Shown one piece after another: positions 34,388 through 41,646 of a DNA stretch of 64,000 nucleotides. The DNA is taken from contig NZ_PGGU01000006.1 in assembly GCF_002872075.1 (NCBI RefSeq), positions 186,001 to 250,000 on the forward strand. The letters run 5' to 3'. The position numbers and the translations under genes are program-made. The first letter of the stretch is position 1. Every line of letters starts with the position of its first letter. Source of the DNA: Microbacterium aurantiacum. Its GTDB lineage: Bacteria; Actinomycetota; Actinomycetes; Actinomycetales; Microbacteriaceae. A model generated the notes under the pieces. The model was not told the DNA's origin. It ran no database searches and was given only the letters and a program-made list of their open reading frames with translations.

Positions 34388-35227
34388 ATGACCGATGACG
34401 TCAACCTCTCCGACACGTCCACCTGGCTGCCGCTCGACGGCCTCGCTCCCGGCTTCGACGCCAGCAAGGCCGAGCTCAGCGACGATCTGGACGGCCGCAC
34501 GTTCACGGTCGTCGACGACCGCGGAACCCGCATCAGGCATACATTCGGCCCCGGCACCGTCAGTTGGAGCTACGAGCCCGGCGAGGGCGATCCGACCGCC
34601 GCCGCATCCGACACCGATGACTGCGAAGTCATCGAGGTCGACCAGGACCTGTATTACGCGCAGTTCCACCACAGGTACCTGCCCAATGAGGCCGTCACAC
34701 TGATCCTCGACCTCCGCAGCGGCCACGCGCTCTCCGTGATCTCGATCCTCGGCCAGGCATCGCTCGGCAAGACCGCCGTGCAGATGGCGTTCGCGCCCAG
34801 CCTCATCGAGGGCATCGAGACGAACGGCGAAGCGCCCGCTCCCACGACCGAGCTGATCGGCCGCCGCGTGCTCTGGGTGTACTCCAGCACCCACGCCTAT
34901 GAGCACGTCTACCTCTCCCCGCACTGGTACACCTGGCAGTGCCTGGCAGGGCCGGAACAGGGACTCGCCGACACCGACGCGAATACGGTCTGGCGCATCC
35001 GCCCGGGCATCTACGTCTTCACCTGGCGCGAGAAGGTCATCCCGTGCGGCTCCGTCACGATCGCGGACCACCGCGATCAGAAGGCGATCCGCTCGCACGG
35101 CGTGCTCTTCGGCTGGGATGAGGCCGGCACGACACCGACGCACTTCACGTTCGGCGCTCACGGCCGTCTGATCTCGCACACCACGCATCCCGTCGAGTTC
35201 GACCCGGCCCGCCCGCTGGACCGCTGA
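34388..35227 (+). CDS. moaF: MoaF-like protein (monoamine-regulated family)
   Basis: A 279-residue protein matching MoaF in length and architecture: an N-terminal beta-barrel half (about 35-140, with RIRHTFGPGTVSWSY and YYAQFHHRYLPNEAVTLILD) and a similar C-terminal half (RVLWVYSSTHAYEHVYLS, FTFGAHGRLISH). In enterobacteria moaF lies in the monoamine-induced moa operon; despite its database name, a role in molybdenum cofactor synthesis is doubtful. Here it follows an APC permease and faces two SDRs, which again suggests amine metabolism. No catalytic residues can be named. A repeat array begins two bases after its stop. Confidence 0.8.
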   Translation: MTDDVNLSDTSTWLPLDGLAPGFDASKAELSDDLDGRTFTVVDDRGTRIRHTFGPGTVSWSYEPGEGDPTAAASDTDDCEVIEVDQDLYYAQFHHRYLPNEAVTLILDLRSGHALSVISILGQASLGKTAVQMAFAPSLIEGIETNGEAPAPTTELIGRRVLWVYSSTHAYEHVYLSPHWYTWQCLAGPEQGLADTDANTVWRIRPGIYVFTWREKVIPCGSVTIADHRDQKAIRSHGVLFGWDEAGTTPTHFTFGAHGRLISHTTHPVEFDPARPLDR

Positions 35228-35230
35228 CCT

Positions 35231-35297
35231 GGTTGTTTACGGGACCCCTGGTTGTATACGGACCCCCGGTTGTTGACGGGACCCCCGGTTGTTGACG
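35231..35297. repeat. Tandem array of four units starting GGTTGT, period 18-19 bp
   Basis: GGTTGT begins at 35231, 35250, 35268 and 35287. Units end in GGACCCC or similar; the last two read GGTTGTTGACG. The last unit is also the left arm of the 49-bp palindromic element that follows. Confidence 0.8.
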
Positions 35298-35330
35298 TGA
35301 ATACCCGGGGGTCTCGTCGACAACTGGGGG
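35282..35330. repeat. 49-bp palindromic element, upstream copy
   Basis: Arms CCCCCGGTTGTTGACG (35282-35297) and CGTCGACAACTGGGGG (35315-35330) pair with a few mismatches around a 17-base spacer containing GGGGGTCT. A homologous element with identical arm and spacer lengths lies at 36542-36590, in the same orientation, on the other side of the nuclease-like gene. Confidence 0.8.
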
Positions 35331-35474
35331 TGCATGGCGCATAGGTCGATCTCGGTCGGGAAAGCCGCGGCGTCGGACCGCACTGGTCCTGCACATCTCC
35401 CGCATCCGCTCGAATTGTTCGCATGGACGGGATTCCCGTCCGAGACGATGGAGGCGGCGGTCGAAGATGAGCGG

Positions 35475-36455
35475 ATGGCGACGCTCACGATCCCGCAAGC
35501 CAGGAAGCTCCTGCGCTCACGTCTGCAGCTTCTCGACGCAGGCGTCACCGATCGACAGATGCGGGCGTCCGTCGAATCGGGGGCTCTGAAGCGGGTGCGA
35601 CGCGGCTGGTACGTGCGGACGAGCGACTGGAAGAAGCTCTGGAACGAGGGAAAGCACCTCGTGGAAGTGCTCGCCGCGCACCTCAATGCGACACCGCCGG
35701 GCCCGGTCTTCTGGGGTGTATCGGCGGCGGTTCTGCACGGGCTTCCGCTGTATCAGACGGTGCCGAACGAAGTCCATGCCGTCATCGACGGCTGCCGTCA
35801 CAGTCGGCTTCGTGCAGGAATCCGCTGGCACGACGCCCACGTGCCGGAGCGGGACGTCACAATGATCGACGGTGTCCGCTGCACGAGCCGCGATCGCACC
35901 GTCCTCGACGTGACCGCAACCGTGAGCGCCGAGGCCGCGGTCGCAGTCGCGGATGCCGCACTCCGCGTCGTCGCCGTCTCCGACGGCCGGACGATGGATG
36001 CCGCGATCACGGCGGAATGGCGAGGTGAGCTGGCCGGGCGGACGAAGAGTGCGACGACCCGCGGTATCCGTCAGACCCGGTGGGTGATCGAGTTTGCGGA
36101 CGGCCGCGCACAATTGCCCGGCGAGAGCGTCAGCCGCCTGCAACTGCGTCGCCTCGGCTTCATGGCGATCGAGCTGCAGACGAGGGTCGTGGGACCGGAC
36201 TCCGAGGACTACTGGCTGGATTTCGCCTTTCCCGGGTCACTGAGCTTCGGCGAGTTCGACGGATTGGGGAAGTACACGGACCCCGAACTCATGGGAGGGC
36301 GCACCATCGAGGAGATCGTCCTCGCGGAGAAGCGTCGAGAGGATGCCGTCCGCGGCGTCACCGGCTGGCGACTCGGACGCTGGGAGTCAGCGCACATCGC
36401 GACACCGCAGCTCCTCGGCAGGAGACTGGGTGCCTTCGGCATCCGGCCGCCGTGA
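35475..36455 (+). CDS. AbiEi-like protein with a possible C-terminal PD-(D/E)XK nuclease domain
   Basis: A 326-residue protein if ATG 35475 is used (35448 is possible). The N-terminal part (about 1-60) resembles the winged helix of AbiEi-family antitoxins: QARKLLRSRL, VTDRQMRASVESGALKRVRRGWYV. The middle holds VFWGVSAAVLHGLPL. The C-terminal part shows spaced acidic residues in the order of DUF559-type endonucleases: GESVSRLQLRRLGF, YWLDFAFP and GEFDGLGKY. No toxin partner gene is adjacent. The gene is bracketed by two copies of a 49-bp palindrome, so binding of that element by its own N-terminal domain is a natural guess. Nuclease activity is inferred. Confidence 0.7.
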   Translation: MATLTIPQARKLLRSRLQLLDAGVTDRQMRASVESGALKRVRRGWYVRTSDWKKLWNEGKHLVEVLAAHLNATPPGPVFWGVSAAVLHGLPLYQTVPNEVHAVIDGCRHSRLRAGIRWHDAHVPERDVTMIDGVRCTSRDRTVLDVTATVSAEAAVAVADAALRVVAVSDGRTMDAAITAEWRGELAGRTKSATTRGIRQTRWVIEFADGRAQLPGESVSRLQLRRLGFMAIELQTRVVGPDSEDYWLDFAFPGSLSFGEFDGLGKYTDPELMGGRTIEEIVLAEKRREDAVRGVTGWRLGRWESAHIATPQLLGRRLGAFGIRPP

Positions 36456-36541
36456 CCCCGGCCCCTTCCGGGAGCCTCCCTGCCCGTCCCCCGCCTCCTC
36501 TGCTCCCCGCGCCGTGACAAATACCCCGTTTCTCGCCGAAA

Positions 36542-36590
36542 CCCCTGGTTGTTGACGTCGGCAAGCGGGGGTGTCGTCAACAGAGGGGGG
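36542..36590. repeat. 49-bp palindromic element, downstream copy
   Basis: CCCCTGGTTGTTGACG (36542-36557) and CGTCAACAGAGGGGGG (36575-36590) flank a 17-base spacer with GGGGGTGT. It has the same layout as the upstream copy at 35282 and lies 86 bases after the nuclease-like gene. Confidence 0.8.
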
Positions 36591-36726
36591 TGGCACCCGC
36601 GACATCTGGCGACGGCAGGGGCGATGGCGCGGGGCGGAGGATGCCGGTGCGTCACCCGTCCAGGCGTTGGGGGACGATCGATCCCGAGGTTCCTGCGCCG
36701 ACGACGATCGCTGAGCGCATGAGCTC

Positions 36727-38166
36727 TCAGGCCTTCCGGCCCGGACCGCTCACGACCTGGGTGACGGCGACGGACTTCAGTCCCTCGACGCCGAACTCGA
36801 GGCCGTAGCCCGAGCTCTTCACACCGCCGAAGGGCACCATCGGATGCAGCCCGCCGTGCGAGTTGATCCAGACCGTGCCGGACTGCATCCGCGTCGCGGC
36901 CTCACGTGCGGCGTCCGGGTCGCTCGACCACACCGAGGCACCGAGGCCGACGTCGACTCCGTTGGCCCAGCCGAACGCCTCGTCGACGTCGGAGTAGCGG
37001 ATGACCGGCAGCGCCGGCCCGAACTGCTCTTCCTGCACGAGCGCCGCGTCGTTGCCGATGTCGGCGACGATCGTCGGCCGGTAGAAGAGCTCTCCGAGCT
37101 CAGGCGCGGCCTCGCCGCCGGTGACGATCCGGCCGCCGCTCGCCTTCGCATCCTCCACGAGCCGGCTGACGATGTCGAACTGGGCCTTGTTCTGCAGCGG
37201 TCCGAGCACGTTGTCCTCATCGAGCCCGTTCCCGATCGGGACCGACGCTGCGATCTCCGCGAGTGCGTCCACGACATCGTCGTAGACCGAGTCGTGCACG
37301 TACAGGCGCTTCAGCGCCGCGCAGGTCTGCCCGGTGTTGATGAAGGCGCCCCAGAAGAGGTCCTGCGCGATCTCCTTCGCGTCGGTGCCGGGAAGGACGA
37401 TGCCGGCGTCGTTGCCGCCGAGCTCCAGGGTGAGCCTGGCGAGGTTTCCGGCCGAGCTCTCGATGATCTTGCGCCCGGTGGCGGTGGAGCCGGTGAACAT
37501 CACCTTCGCGATGTCGGGGTGGGAGGCGAGGCGAGCGCCGACCTCGCGGTCACCGGAGATGCCGATGAGCACATCGGGCGGGAGCACCTCGTTCATCACG
37601 GCGAGCAGGGCGAGCGCGCTCAGGGGCGTGTACTCGCTGGGCTTCGCCACCACCGTGTTGCCCATCCGCAGCGACGGACCGATCTGCCAGGTCGTGATCA
37701 TCATGGGCCAGTTCCACGGGCCGATGGCGGCCACGACGCCGGCCGCCTTGTAGACGAGTTCCGCGTGCAGCGTCTCGTCGTCGACGATCACCTGCGGCTC
37801 GAGCACGGTGGCCGCATTCGTGCGCAGCCATGCGGAGCAGGCGCCGACCTCGAAACGGGCGTTCGGGCCGTTGAGGGGCTTCCCCTGCTCGCGCGACAAC
37901 AGGTACGCGAGGCTCTCCGCGTTCGCGTCGATCGCGTCGGCGGCGGCGAGCAGCAGCTCGATGCGCTTCTCGTGTCCGAGCGCCTCCCAGGCAGGCTGTG
38001 CGGCTTTGGCACGGGCGACGGCGTCGTCGAGTTCGGCGACCGAATGCACCGGCGCCCGCCCGATCGTCTCTCGCGTCGCGGCATCCGGGATGTCGCGGCC
38101 GGAGCCCGCCGGTGCCTGGATGCGGTCGAGCAGCGCTGCGGCTGCGGATGCTGCGGAATCGGACAT
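36727..38166 (-). CDS. NAD(P)-dependent aldehyde dehydrogenase
   Basis: A 479-residue ALDH. Catalytic Cys lies in NTGQTCAALKRL, the general-base Glu in TLELGGNDAG, and the NAD motif is FTGSTATGRKI. IGPWNWP is the usual oxyanion-loop region. ATG 38166 has GAAGGAG upstream; an earlier in-frame codon extends into unrelated sequence. It is preceded by a TetR gene on the same strand with a 134-base gap holding the palindrome CGGAGCGCTCCG. It could oxidise the arylacetaldehyde made by the amine oxidase to arylacetate, which would feed the paa genes; ALDH substrates cannot be read from sequence. Confidence 0.93.
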   Translation of the reverse strand: MSDSAASAAAALLDRIQAPAGSGRDIPDAATRETIGRAPVHSVAELDDAVARAKAAQPAWEALGHEKRIELLLAAADAIDANAESLAYLLSREQGKPLNGPNARFEVGACSAWLRTNAATVLEPQVIVDDETLHAELVYKAAGVVAAIGPWNWPMMITTWQIGPSLRMGNTVVAKPSEYTPLSALALLAVMNEVLPPDVLIGISGDREVGARLASHPDIAKVMFTGSTATGRKIIESSAGNLARLTLELGGNDAGIVLPGTDAKEIAQDLFWGAFINTGQTCAALKRLYVHDSVYDDVVDALAEIAASVPIGNGLDEDNVLGPLQNKAQFDIVSRLVEDAKASGGRIVTGGEAAPELGELFYRPTIVADIGNDAALVQEEQFGPALPVIRYSDVDEAFGWANGVDVGLGASVWSSDPDAAREAATRMQSGTVWINSHGGLHPMVPFGGVKSSGYGLEFGVEGLKSVAVTQVVSGPGRKA

Positions 38167-38300
38167 CGGTGACTCTCCTTCGAGCGAGACGAGCGCCGGC
38201 GGTGAGGACGCCGGCTCTGTCTCCATTGTCGATCCGCTCTTCGCCGCGCACTTGTCGCGGAGCGCTCCGGAGATGTCCGAGTGCGAAGGGATGTGCGGGC

Positions 38301-38888
38301 TCAGCGCGTGCGCAGTCCGTCCAGCGCGACGGTGAGGACATCGCGCGCGAGGGACTCCGCCCCCTCCGGCCCGGCCGGGCGATACCACTCGACGAGCGAG
38401 TTCACCATGCCGAAGAGCAGCCTCGTGGCCACGGCGGCATCGACGTCATCGCGAACCGCCCCCTCGGACTGCGCGGCCTGGACGATCGCGGCGACGTCCT
38501 GATCGAACGCACGCCGTCGGTCGAGGGCTCGGCGTTCGACCTCGCTGTTGCCTCGCACCCGAAGCAGAAGCGTGACCGCCGGGAGCTCGTCGATGAGAAC
38601 CCGAACGGCGCCCTGCAGCACCTCGGCCAGACGGTCGCCTGCCGCCGGAGCCGCCGCATCGCGAAGCACGCCCTCGAGCCCGTCGAGCGCCTCTCCGAGC
38701 GCCGTCTCGAGGATCTCTTCCTTGGAGGCGAAGTGGTGGTAGAGCGCCGCCTTCGACAGTCCCAGCCGAGTGGCGAGCGCGGCGACCGAGGTCGCGTCGT
38801 AGCCGGACTCGTTTAACACCGTGACCGCGGCATCGAGCAGTCCCCGCCGGTCGTAACCGGGGCGGCCGCGCTTCACTGCATCCGTCAC
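38301..38888 (-). CDS. TetR-family regulator, PaaR-like
   Basis: A 195-residue TetR regulator beginning RGRPGYDRRGLLDAAVTVLN, with HTH VAALATRLGLSKAALYHHF. The RPGYD start and overall pattern resemble actinobacterial PaaR, the phenylacetyl-CoA-responsive repressor; this is by memory of the family and not certain. The start is GTG 38888. It lies upstream of the aldehyde dehydrogenase on the same strand. A TetR-like palindrome before paaA (57127) is a possible target; another TetR gene lies at 62366, so the assignment is open. Confidence 0.87.
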   Translation of the reverse strand: MTDAVKRGRPGYDRRGLLDAAVTVLNESGYDATSVAALATRLGLSKAALYHHFASKEEILETALGEALDGLEGVLRDAAAPAAGDRLAEVLQGAVRVLIDELPAVTLLLRVRGNSEVERRALDRRRAFDQDVAAIVQAAQSEGAVRDDVDAAVATRLLFGMVNSLVEWYRPAGPEGAESLARDVLTVALDGLRTR

Positions 38889-38930
38889 GTCGACCAGTGT
38901 CCCACGGCGGATGCCGGGGACCGACGATGC

Positions 38931-39368
38931 TCAGTTCCTCGAGAAGTCCTCGAAGATCAGCGTGGTCCGGGTGGAGCGGATGGAGGGGATCGCCTGGATG
39001 TCCTCCAGCACGATCCGGCGGAGGTCGCGCGCATCGCGCGCACGCACCAGCAGGATGACGTCGAAGTCGCCGCCGACGAGCGCCATGTGCTCCACCTCCG
39101 GGATCGCCTGCAGCCGATCCCGGACGTCCTGCCAGGTCGCCTGCTCGATCGCGAGGGTCACGTAGGCCGAAGCATGGTGCCCGAGCAGCACGGGGTCTGT
39201 GCGCACCGTGTACCCGGTGATGACCCCGGCGTCGGTGAGGCGCTTGATCCTCGCATGCGCACCGGCGCGCGAGACGTGCACGGCATCGGCGATGGCCGTC
39301 ATCGACGCGCGCGCATCGCGCTGCAGCATCCGCAGGATGGCGTGGTCGGTGTCATCGAGTTCAGTCAT
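38931..39368 (-). CDS. Lrp/AsnC-family regulator
   Basis: A 145-residue feast/famine regulator. The N-terminal HTH reads MTAIADAVHVSRAGAHARIK (about 23-42), and the C-terminal RAM effector domain contains VEHMALVGGDFDVILLV. ATG 39368 has GAAGGG upstream. It is divergent from the bkd operon, with an 11-bp inverted repeat (39431-39468) between them. In Pseudomonas and related systems an Lrp-type BkdR activates branched-chain ketoacid dehydrogenase genes, so the same job is inferred. The likely effector is a branched-chain or aromatic amino acid. Confidence 0.9.
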   Translation of the reverse strand: MTELDDTDHAILRMLQRDARASMTAIADAVHVSRAGAHARIKRLTDAGVITGYTVRTDPVLLGHHASAYVTLAIEQATWQDVRDRLQAIPEVEHMALVGGDFDVILLVRARDARDLRRIVLEDIQAIPSIRSTRTTLIFEDFSRN

Positions 39369-39430
39369 GGCCGCCCTTCGAAACGCCATCGGATTCTGAC
39401 AGTCTGCACCACAAGTAGCTCTAGATCGCA

Positions 39431-39468
39431 CAATCGTCCACAACTACCGCCTCAAGGGTGGACGACTG
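39431..39468. promoter_or_regulatory. Inverted repeat between lrp and bkdA
   Basis: CAATCGTCCAC (39431-39441) and GTGGACGACTG (39458-39468) pair with one mismatch across a 16-base spacer. Arms sit on the same helix face, as in Lrp-family sites. It lies in the divergent promoter region. Confidence 0.5.
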
Positions 39469-39520
39469 CATTCCTCCGGCGCATGCTGGGCGTATCACGT
39501 TCGGCAAGGAAGGCGGACCG

Positions 39521-40621
39521 ATGGACGACGACGCCCTGCTCCCCCGCGACACCCCGGTGCAGCTCATCGATTCCGATGGACGCCCGGTCGAAGACGCGCA
39601 CTACGCCGCGCCGAGTGCCGATCTGCTGCTGCGCGCCTACCGCGGCCTCGTCGAGGGACGCCGCATCAACGACCAGTGCACGGCGCTGGTGCGCCAGGGC
39701 CGGCTCGCGGTCTACCCCTCGTCGCACGGACAGGAGGCGTGCCAGGTCGGCGCCGCTCTTCTCCTCCGCGAGCACGACTGGCTCTTCCCCACGTACCGTG
39801 ACTCCGTCGCGATCATCGCCCGAGGAGTGGCTCCGGGGCAGGCGATGACGCTGCTCAAGGGCGACTGGCATTCCGGTTACGATCCCACCCGCCATCGCGT
39901 CGCGCCGCAGGCGACCCCGCTCGCCACGCAGCTCCTGCATGCCGTCGGGTTCGCGCATGCCGCCAAGATGCGCGGCGAGGACACCGTCGTCATGGCGCTC
40001 TGCGGCGACGGCGCCACGAGCGAGGGCGACTTCCACGAGGCGATGAACTTCGCGGCCGTCTTCCGCGTGCCGGTCGTGTTCTTCGTGCAGAACAACGAGT
40101 TCGCCATCTCGGTGCCGCTGTCGCGCCAGACGGCCGCTCCGTCACTCGCTCACAAGGCGATCGGCTACGGGATGCCGGGGCAGCGCGTCGACGGCAACGA
40201 CACGGCCGCCGTGCTCTCGGTGCTCGACGAGGCCATCGGACGTGCGCGATCGGGTGGCGGCCCGTCGCTCGTCGAGGCGCACACCTATCGGATGCAGGCC
40301 CACACCAACGCCGACGACGACACCCGATACCGGGAACGCGAGGAGGTGCAGGCATGGGTCGCCCGCGACCCGTTGCTGCGGCTGGGCTCGTACCTGCGCG
40401 GCCTGGGGGTGCTCGACGATGCCGCCGAAGACGCGCTCACCGCAGGTGCCGAAGAGGTCGCCGCCGAGCTGCGCCGGGTCATGAACGCCGATGCCGACCT
40501 CGACCCCGAAGACCTCTTCCGCTTCGTGCGGGCGGAACGCTCTCAGCAGCTCGACGAGCAGTGGGAGCTGCTCCGAAGCGAGATCGCCCGCGACCAGCTG
40601 ACCACCGGAGGTGCACGATGA
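39521..40621 (+). CDS. bkdA: 2-oxoacid (branched-chain) dehydrogenase E1 alpha subunit
   Basis: A 366-residue thiamine-diphosphate E1 alpha. The ThDP site is GDGATSEGDFHEAMNFAAVF (GDG...N), and the phosphorylation-loop region reads HTYRMQAHTNADDDTRYRE, typical of branched-chain or PDH-type E1. ATG 39521 follows GGAAGGCGG. It is the first gene of E1a-E1b-E2, with four-base overlaps between genes. No E3 gene is present, so the complex would use a dihydrolipoamide dehydrogenase encoded elsewhere. Substrate class (branched-chain versus aryl-pyruvate or pyruvate) is inferred from the Lrp neighbour. Confidence 0.9.
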   Translation: MDDDALLPRDTPVQLIDSDGRPVEDAHYAAPSADLLLRAYRGLVEGRRINDQCTALVRQGRLAVYPSSHGQEACQVGAALLLREHDWLFPTYRDSVAIIARGVAPGQAMTLLKGDWHSGYDPTRHRVAPQATPLATQLLHAVGFAHAAKMRGEDTVVMALCGDGATSEGDFHEAMNFAAVFRVPVVFFVQNNEFAISVPLSRQTAAPSLAHKAIGYGMPGQRVDGNDTAAVLSVLDEAIGRARSGGGPSLVEAHTYRMQAHTNADDDTRYREREEVQAWVARDPLLRLGSYLRGLGVLDDAAEDALTAGAEEVAAELRRVMNADADLDPEDLFRFVRAERSQQLDEQWELLRSEIARDQLTTGGAR

Positions 40622-41646
40622 CGCTCACCCATGACGATGTGCGGGTGGAGGATGCCGTGACGACCGCACAGACCATGACGATGGCCGCAGCTCTCAACAG
40701 GGCGCTGGCCGATGCGCTGGCGGAGGACCCCTCCGTCGTCGTGTTCGGCGAAGACGTGGGCGCCCTCGGCGGCGTCTTCCGGGTCACCGACGGACTCACC
40801 GCTCGATTCGGCGAAGATCGCTGCTTCGACACCCCGCTGGCCGAGGCCGGCATCGTCGGCACCGCGGTCGGAATGGCGATGAACGGGATGCGACCGGTCG
40901 TCGAGATGCAGTTCGACGCCTTCGCCTACCCCGCCTTCGAGCAGATCGTCAGTCACGTCGCGAAGTTCGGCAACCGCACCAGAGGCGCGATCCGGATGCC
41001 GATGGTCATCCGCATCCCCTTCGGCGGCGGCATCGGCGGCGTCGAGCACCACTGCGACTCGTCCGAGGCGTACTACGCGCACACGCCGGGCCTCACCGTC
41101 GTCGCCCCGTCCACCCCTCAGGACGCATACTCGCTGCTGCGCGCCGCGATCGCCTCGACCGACCCGGTGGTGTTCCTCGAGCCGAAGAAGCTGTACTGGG
41201 CGAAGGGCGAGGTGGACACCGGCCTCCGCACGTCGCTCGACACGGCGCAGGTCGTGCGCGACGGCACCGACGTCACTCTCCTCGCCTACGGCGCGGCGGT
41301 TCCGCTCGCACTGGAGGCGGCCGACGCCGCCGCCGAAGAAGGCCGCAGCGTGCAGGTCGTCGACGTCCGCTCGCTCTCGCCCTTCGATGACGCGACCGTG
41401 ACCGCGGCGGTGCGATCGACCGGTCGCGCCGTCGTGATCGCCGAGGCCCCGGGATACGTCTCCGTGGCCTCCGAGATCCAGGCGCGGGTGTCCGAACGCT
41501 GCTTCGAGTACCTCGAGGCTCCGGTGCGCAAGGTCACCGGATTCGACGTTCCCTTCGCACCGCCCAAGCTCGAGCACTGGTACCTCCCGGATGTCGATCG
41601 GGTACTGGATGCCATCGACTCCCTGCACTGGGACGAGGAAGCATGA
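40618..41646 (+). CDS. bkdB: 2-oxoacid (branched-chain) dehydrogenase E1 beta subunit
   Basis: A 342-residue E1 beta. Typical motifs: VFGEDVGALGGVFRVT, TPLAEAGIVGTAVGMA, and the substrate-channel His in GGIGGVEHHCDSSEAYYAHTPGL. It pairs with the alpha subunit to form the alpha2-beta2 E1, which decarboxylates the oxoacid and loads the acyl group on lipoyl-E2. The ATG overlaps the alpha-subunit stop (GATGA), and its own stop overlaps the E2 start. The ending VDRVLDAIDSLHW is normal for the family. Confidence 0.93.
   Translation: MTLTHDDVRVEDAVTTAQTMTMAAALNRALADALAEDPSVVVFGEDVGALGGVFRVTDGLTARFGEDRCFDTPLAEAGIVGTAVGMAMNGMRPVVEMQFDAFAYPAFEQIVSHVAKFGNRTRGAIRMPMVIRIPFGGGIGGVEHHCDSSEAYYAHTPGLTVVAPSTPQDAYSLLRAAIASTDPVVFLEPKKLYWAKGEVDTGLRTSLDTAQVVRDGTDVTLLAYGAAVPLALEAADAAAEEGRSVQVVDVRSLSPFDDATVTAAVRSTGRAVVIAEAPGYVSVASEIQARVSERCFEYLEAPVRKVTGFDVPFAPPKLEHWYLPDVDRVLDAIDSLHWDEEA

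Noticed and set aside
32723..35188. 821-codon open frame on the minus strand
   Set aside because: It is opposite the APC transporter and MoaF genes; the composition is Asp/Glu/Arg/Ala-rich with no domain.
34388..35227. Evidence for molybdenum cofactor synthesis
   Set aside because: MoaF is named with the moa genes but belongs to the monoamine group; no moaA, moaC, moaE or mogA is present.
35231..35330. CRISPR-like array
   Set aside because: Units are 18-19 bp and directly joined with no unique spacers, and no cas gene is near.
35334..36455. Complete type IV toxin-antitoxin pair
   Set aside because: Only the AbiEi-like half is found; no nucleotidyltransferase AbiEii gene lies on either side.
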